Shown: in pieces, positions 21,246-24,268 of the stretch
How positions within the stretch are numbered: position 1 is the stretch's first letter
How the letters are laid out: each line of letters opens with the position of its first letter
Origin: Clostridia bacterium
GTDB lineage: Bacteria; Bacillota; Clostridia; Christensenellales; Borkfalkiaceae
Assembly: GCA_900766495.1 (NCBI GenBank)
Contig: CAAFVM010000034.1
Coordinates: forward strand, 1-24,268
DNA length: 24,268 nt
Reading direction: 5' to 3'
Made by a program: the position numbers and the translations under genes
Notes under the pieces: generated by a model
The model's database searches: none
Seen by the model: only the letters and a program-made list of their open reading frames with translations
What the model was told of the DNA's origin: nothing

Positions 21246-21947
21246 ATGTTATTTGAAGATATCTGGAAAATATTATCGAGCAAAGAGCTTATGGGGTATA
21301 TAGGGCAAGGTTTTTTGCATACTCTGCTTATTACGCTCGTTTCAAGTTTAATAGGGCTTTTCCTCGGTTCCATAGTGGCTATAGTGAAAATAGCCGCAAA
21401 ACAAAATAAGTGGCTTAAAATTCCCGCGGTTATTTGCAACGTATACACCACGATTTTCCGCGGAACGCCTGTTGCGTTACAGCTTTTTATTATGGTTTTC
21501 GCCGTTCTTGCCATTCCCGGGTTTAAGGTTTACGCCGCCATTTTAACTTTCGGCATAAATTCGGGCGCATACGTTTCCGAAAATATCCGCGCGGGTATTC
21601 AATCGGTAGATAAAGGGCAGATGGAAGCGGGGCGCGCGCTCGGTCTTTCCTGGTGGCGCACTATGGTAAAAATAATTTTCCCGCAGGCCATAAAAAACGT
21701 AATTCCCGCAATAGGCAACGAAATTATAGCGCTTTTGAAAGAAACGTCTATAATCAGCTGGGTAGGGGCGACCGTGGGAACGCTTACGTTCGACCTTAAC
21801 GCCGCGGCGAGCACTATAAACAAAATAGTAGTCAACTATCTTGCCAGCGGTATAGTTGTAGGCGTGTGCTACCTCGTTGTGGTGTATGCCGTAATTCTTG
21901 TTATAAAATTCATTGAACGGAGGCTTGGCGCAAGTGAAAAACGATAA
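21246..21947 (+). CDS. Polar amino acid ABC importer, permease
   Basis: A membrane channel subunit of the HisM/GlnP type, 233 residues with about five transmembrane helices. The ATPase-contacting EAA loop reads EAGRALGLSWWRTMVKIIFPQA, shared across two lines of the family consensus (about residues 128-149), and TTIFRGTPVALQLF is the usual segment before it. No Shine-Dalgarno sequence is seen before the ATG, which sits in an A-rich leader. It overlaps the ATPase gene by 14 bases. It probably works as a homodimer. Confidence 0.93.
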   Translation: MLFEDIWKILSSKELMGYIGQGFLHTLLITLVSSLIGLFLGSIVAIVKIAAKQNKWLKIPAVICNVYTTIFRGTPVALQLFIMVFAVLAIPGFKVYAAILTFGINSGAYVSENIRAGIQSVDKGQMEAGRALGLSWWRTMVKIIFPQAIKNVIPAIGNEIIALLKETSIISWVGATVGTLTFDLNAAASTINKIVVNYLASGIVVGVCYLVVVYAVILVIKFIERRLGASEKR

Positions 21948-22881
21948 CGTTATTTTAAAAGACGATACTGATTCATGTATTACGTCCTTTCTTAAAATAA
22001 ACAATATTTTTAAAAGTTTCGGTAACGTCAACGTTTTAAAAGGAGTAAATCTCGAAATTAAAAAGGGCGAAAAGGTGGTTATTATAGGGCCGAGCGGAAG
22101 CGGCAAATCTACCTGCCTTCGTTGTATGAATCTGCTTGAAACCCCGACTTACGGCGAAATCTGGTTCGAGGGCAAGCTTTTAACGCCCGTAGATCCGTAT
22201 CTTCATTTCGATATTATAAAAAAATCGAACACATATAAACAGCTTATTGCCGAGGGCTCAACCGAAGACGAAGCCATAAAAAACATTAAGGTGAACGATT
22301 TGCTTAAAAAGCACGAGGGCAAGGAGTTTTCGTCCGCGGTTAAGGCGTTTTATAAAAAATATTTTCAGAACGTTGACCTTACCCGTCAAAAAATGGGCAT
22401 GGTTTTTCAGCATTTTAATTTGTTTAACAACCTTACCGTGCTCGATAATATGACGCTTGCGCCCGTTCAGCTAAAACTAAAAAGCAAAGCCGATGCCGAA
22501 TTAAAGGCGCACGAGCTTTTAAAAAGAATAGGGCTTGACGATAAGTCGGGCGTGTATCCGTCTACTCTTTCGGGCGGGCAGAAACAGCGTATAGCAATCG
22601 TTCGTTCGCTTATGATGGAACCCGACGTAATGCTTTTCGACGAGCCTACGTCCGCTCTCGATCCCGAAATGGTTGGTGAAGTTCTGGAACTTATGAAAGA
22701 ACTTGCGAACGACGGAATGACCATGGTCGTCGTTACCCACGAAATGGGGTTTGCGCGCGAGGTGGCTTCTAAAGTAGTGTTTATTGCCGACGGCGTTATA
22801 AAAGAAGAAAATTCGCCCGAACAATTCTTTACTCAACCCAAAGACGAACGCTTGAAAGAGTTTTTATCTAAAGTTCTTTAA
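21934..22881 (+). CDS. Polar amino acid ABC importer, ATPase with an inserted segment
   Basis: A GlnQ/HisP-type nucleotide-binding subunit that powers the importer. GTG 21934 gives 315 residues and has GGAGG at 21919-21923; a TTG further upstream is unlikely. The Walker A GPSGSGKST, the Q-loop GMVFQHFNLFNNLTVLDN, the signature TLSGGQKQRIAI, the Walker B MLFDEPTSALDPE and the H-loop VVVTHEMGFA are intact. Usual members have about 240 residues. The extra length is an N-terminal extension of about 19 residues and about 55 lysine- and glutamate-rich residues between the first beta-sheet (GEIWFEGKLL) and the Q-loop. All catalytic residues are present, so the insertion is probably tolerated or regulatory. 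Confidence 0.93.
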   Translation: MKNDNVILKDDTDSCITSFLKINNIFKSFGNVNVLKGVNLEIKKGEKVVIIGPSGSGKSTCLRCMNLLETPTYGEIWFEGKLLTPVDPYLHFDIIKKSNTYKQLIAEGSTEDEAIKNIKVNDLLKKHEGKEFSSAVKAFYKKYFQNVDLTRQKMGMVFQHFNLFNNLTVLDNMTLAPVQLKLKSKADAELKAHELLKRIGLDDKSGVYPSTLSGGQKQRIAIVRSLMMEPDVMLFDEPTSALDPEMVGEVLELMKELANDGMTMVVVTHEMGFAREVASKVVFIADGVIKEENSPEQFFTQPKDERLKEFLSKVL

Positions 22882-22894
22882 TTTATTTTATATT

Positions 22895-22940
22895 AAAACG
22901 CCCCTTGTCGCGGTTTTGCGGCGAGGGGCGTTTGCTTTTT
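22895..22940 (+). terminator. Bidirectional terminator after the ABC operon
   Basis: AAACGCCCC (22896-22904) and GGGGCGTTT (22925-22933) start a stem that continues for about 16 bp with a few G-U pairs and a TTTT-containing loop. TTTGCTTTTT follows on the plus strand and TTTT on the minus strand, so it can end both this operon and the facing HD-GNAT unit. Confidence 0.85.
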
Positions 22941-22995
22941 ATATTGTTTCGGTTTTAGTTTTTGTCGGCGTTTGTGTGGGCGATTAAAATTTTAA

Positions 22996-23451
22996 TTAGT
23001 GCCGTTCGGTTTTGTACATCGATAAAATGCTTTTTGTAAGTTTAACCGTTTCTCCGCATTCGGTAGGCGTAAACGCGCGGGCTTTAAAAAAGGCAAGCGC
23101 GGGTTGATTATCGGCAGGGCAGTCTGCGTAAAAACGCAAGGTAAATCTGTTTACCGCGTGGTGATAAATCGCAACGAGAATAACGCTGCCCGCGCCGCTT
23201 CTGCGAAGAGCGGGAATAACGAAAATATCGTAAATTCTTTCAGCCGCGCCCGCAAGCACTTCGCCCAAAGCGTAGCCTACGCAAATGTCGTTTTCGTCGT
23301 ATGCGACAAGCGCGTACTTTGTTGCCGCGGCGTTTTCGCATTCGGCTAAAAATTCGCTTATTTGTGCCTGTTCATCGGCGTTTTTTTCGCTTTTTGCCGC
23401 GCTTAACACGTCGGCGCGCATATCGCTTTTATATTTTACTACTTTAATCAT
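22996..23451 (-). CDS. GNAT family N-acetyltransferase
   Basis: A 151-residue acetyl-CoA-dependent acetyltransferase of unknown substrate. Motif A is IYDIFVIPALRRSGAGSVIL (about residues 73-92), where RRSGAGS is the acetyl-CoA pyrophosphate loop. The later ADNQPALAFFKARAFTP is the typical strand-helix of motif B. It is the second gene of a leftward pair, 25 bases after the HD gene, with no Shine-Dalgarno sequence in the gap. It ends near the shared terminator. Possible targets include ribosomal proteins, amines or antibiotics; nothing here discriminates. Confidence 0.85.
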   Translation of the reverse strand: MIKVVKYKSDMRADVLSAAKSEKNADEQAQISEFLAECENAAATKYALVAYDENDICVGYALGEVLAGAAERIYDIFVIPALRRSGAGSVILVAIYHHAVNRFTLRFYADCPADNQPALAFFKARAFTPTECGETVKLTKSILSMYKTERH

Positions 23452-23476
23452 TTTTATTAATTATCGCGGTTGTTGC

Positions 23477-24028
23477 TTATTGTTTTTGATCGGCTGTTTT
23501 TTTAAGCGCGGCTTCAAGTTTTTTTATTCTTTTTTCGTCTAACGGCGCTATAAGCGAGTTTACCAGTTTTTTTACCGCAAGCGGCATTTCGGGGGAGAAA
23601 TCGAGGTAATAATCGATTGTTTCCTCGGCGTAACGGCGTTTAAATTCTTCGCTGCAACAATATGCCGAATTTACGTTGTTCAGCCTGTCGGCGTTTTTAA
23701 CTGCGAACGCGATTTTATTCGATTTAACGCCTTTAATATACTCGTCGGGGTTGTAATTTTTGCCTTTTGTCAGCAATTTTACCGCTTCAAGCACATTTTT
23801 GCCGCCCAGCCGTTCTATTTCGCTTTCAGTTGCCGCGGTGTCTTCAAGCAGGTCGTGAAAAAGCGCGGTTATAACGTAGTCGCGTCCGCAACCTTTGCAG
23901 TAAACGTAATCGGCAACCGCCGCGGGGTGGATTATATAAGGTTCGCCGCCTTTGCGCTTTTGCCCCGAGTGCATTTTTTCGGCATAGGCATAGGCATGTT
24001 TTATTTTTAATACGTCTTCGGTAGTCAT
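23477..24028 (-). CDS. RelA/SpoT-type HD domain hydrolase
   Basis: A stand-alone metal-dependent HD phosphohydrolase of 183 residues, resembling the hydrolase domain of RelA/SpoT (small alarmone hydrolases). Metal-ligand motifs are visible: MHSGQKRKGGEPYIIHP (about 19-35), the HD pair in FHDLLEDT, and VKNADRLNNV, matching the family's KxADRLxN. No synthetase or TGS domain is present. A role in (p)ppGpp breakdown is inferred; another nucleotide substrate is possible. The start codon lies only a few bases after the predicted transcription start, and the next ATG would remove the first metal ligand region. It leads the pair with the GNAT gene. Confidence 0.85.
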   Translation of the reverse strand: MTTEDVLKIKHAYAYAEKMHSGQKRKGGEPYIIHPAAVADYVYCKGCGRDYVITALFHDLLEDTAATESEIERLGGKNVLEAVKLLTKGKNYNPDEYIKGVKSNKIAFAVKNADRLNNVNSAYCCSEEFKRRYAEETIDYYLDFSPEMPLAVKKLVNSLIAPLDEKRIKKLEAALKKTADQKQ

Positions 24029-24038
24029 GTTGATGTTA

Positions 24039-24067
24039 ATTATACATTAACGTCGGGTTAAAGTCAA
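24039..24067 (-). promoter_or_regulatory. Promoter of the HD-GNAT unit, near-leaderless
   Basis: On the minus strand TTGACT, a 17-base spacer and a perfect TATAAT. The ATG starts 11 bases after the -10 box, so the mRNA leader would be about 3-5 bases and contain no ribosome site. Confidence 0.8.
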
Positions 24068-24136
24068 TCGGAAACGTGCGTTTCGTAGGATTAGCGTGTT
24101 TTTTTCGGAATAGAAGAGTTTTGGTTATTGACGGAA

Positions 24137-24170
24137 GCGGGCGACCGCCGGTGCCCATACAAACAGAAAA
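24137..24170 (-). repeat. Repeat family A, copy 3 (decayed, reverse)
   Basis: On the minus strand it reads TTTTCTGTTTGTATGGGC, then ACCGGCGGTCGCCCGC. The flank and right arm match copies 1 and 2, but the GTAG foot has become GTAT and the left arm is changed, so the palindrome is impaired. Confidence 0.65.
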
Positions 24171-24212
24171 CGGGCGAATAGATTGATTAACAATATAGAA
24201 CCATAAAGTTTT

Positions 24213-24266
24213 CTGTCATGTTGAGCAAGCGAAGCGCCGTCGAAACATCTCGCGGAAGCGTTGTTG
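24213..24266 (-). repeat. Repeat family C, copy 3 (reverse)
   Basis: CTGTCATGTTGAGCAAGCG, then AAGCGCCGTCGAAACATCTC and GCGGAAGCGTTGTT on the plus strand. It is nearly identical to copy 1 and includes the same middle segment. It may continue beyond the window. Confidence 0.8.
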
Positions 24267-24268
24267 GA

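Noticed and set aside
1..24268. The direct repeats as a CRISPR array
   Set aside because: Units are of different families and sizes, in both directions, without regular spacers, and no cas gene is present.

Overview
The window is chromosomal DNA from a Bacillota (Firmicutes) bacterium of the endospore-forming Clostridia type. The evidence is a full spoIIIAA-AH sporulation operon, followed by the asp23-like/nusB/folD/ispA/tlyA/nadK/argR/recN gene order seen in that phylum. A species cannot be named from the sequence. The compact coding, unusual gene losses from conserved clusters and many short intergenic repeats suggest an uncultured, possibly gut-associated lineage (inference).

Layout. 1-585: gene-free repeats and a tandemly duplicated start region. 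586-5989 (+): spoIIIAA to spoIIIAH, which encode the mother-cell half of the sporulation feeding channel; a 420-bp repeat cluster splits AG from AH. 6138-12851 (+): housekeeping genes for an Asp23 envelope-stress family protein, NusB, FolD, polyprenyl diphosphate synthase, TlyA, NAD kinase, ArgR and RecN. xseA, xseB and dxs, which commonly lie among these genes, are absent here, as are spoIVB and spo0A, which commonly follow recN. 12852-13223: repeats. 13224-13934 (+): pnuC. 14048-15763 (-): rqcH, facing pnuC, with its own promoter, a terminator-like leader hairpin and an end terminator. 15967-19527 (+): tig, clpP, clpX (nascent-chain folding and regulated proteolysis). 19528-20200: the densest repeat mosaic. 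20312-22881 (+): a polar amino acid ABC importer (lipoprotein, permease, ATPase) with a strong promoter and terminator. 22996-24028 (-): a two-gene unit, a RelA/SpoT-type HD hydrolase and then a GNAT acetyltransferase. 24029-24268: a promoter plus more repeats.

Functional themes are sporulation, protein quality control (trigger factor, ClpXP, RqcH), NAD supply (PnuC, NadK), one-carbon and isoprenoid metabolism, and amino acid uptake and control.

No mobile element with its own transposase, CRISPR array, tRNA or rRNA was seen. The most distinctive non-coding content is a set of modular intergenic repeats. Family A is a 19-bp palindrome with a GTAG foot, like REP elements. Families B and C are related to each other and can face each other as a long hairpin. 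Family D is a 60-70 bp unit. These recur in the same order at distant loci. Other notable points are a probable ATA start codon for spoIIIAF, a roughly 55-residue insertion in the ABC ATPase, and a near-leaderless promoter for the HD gene.
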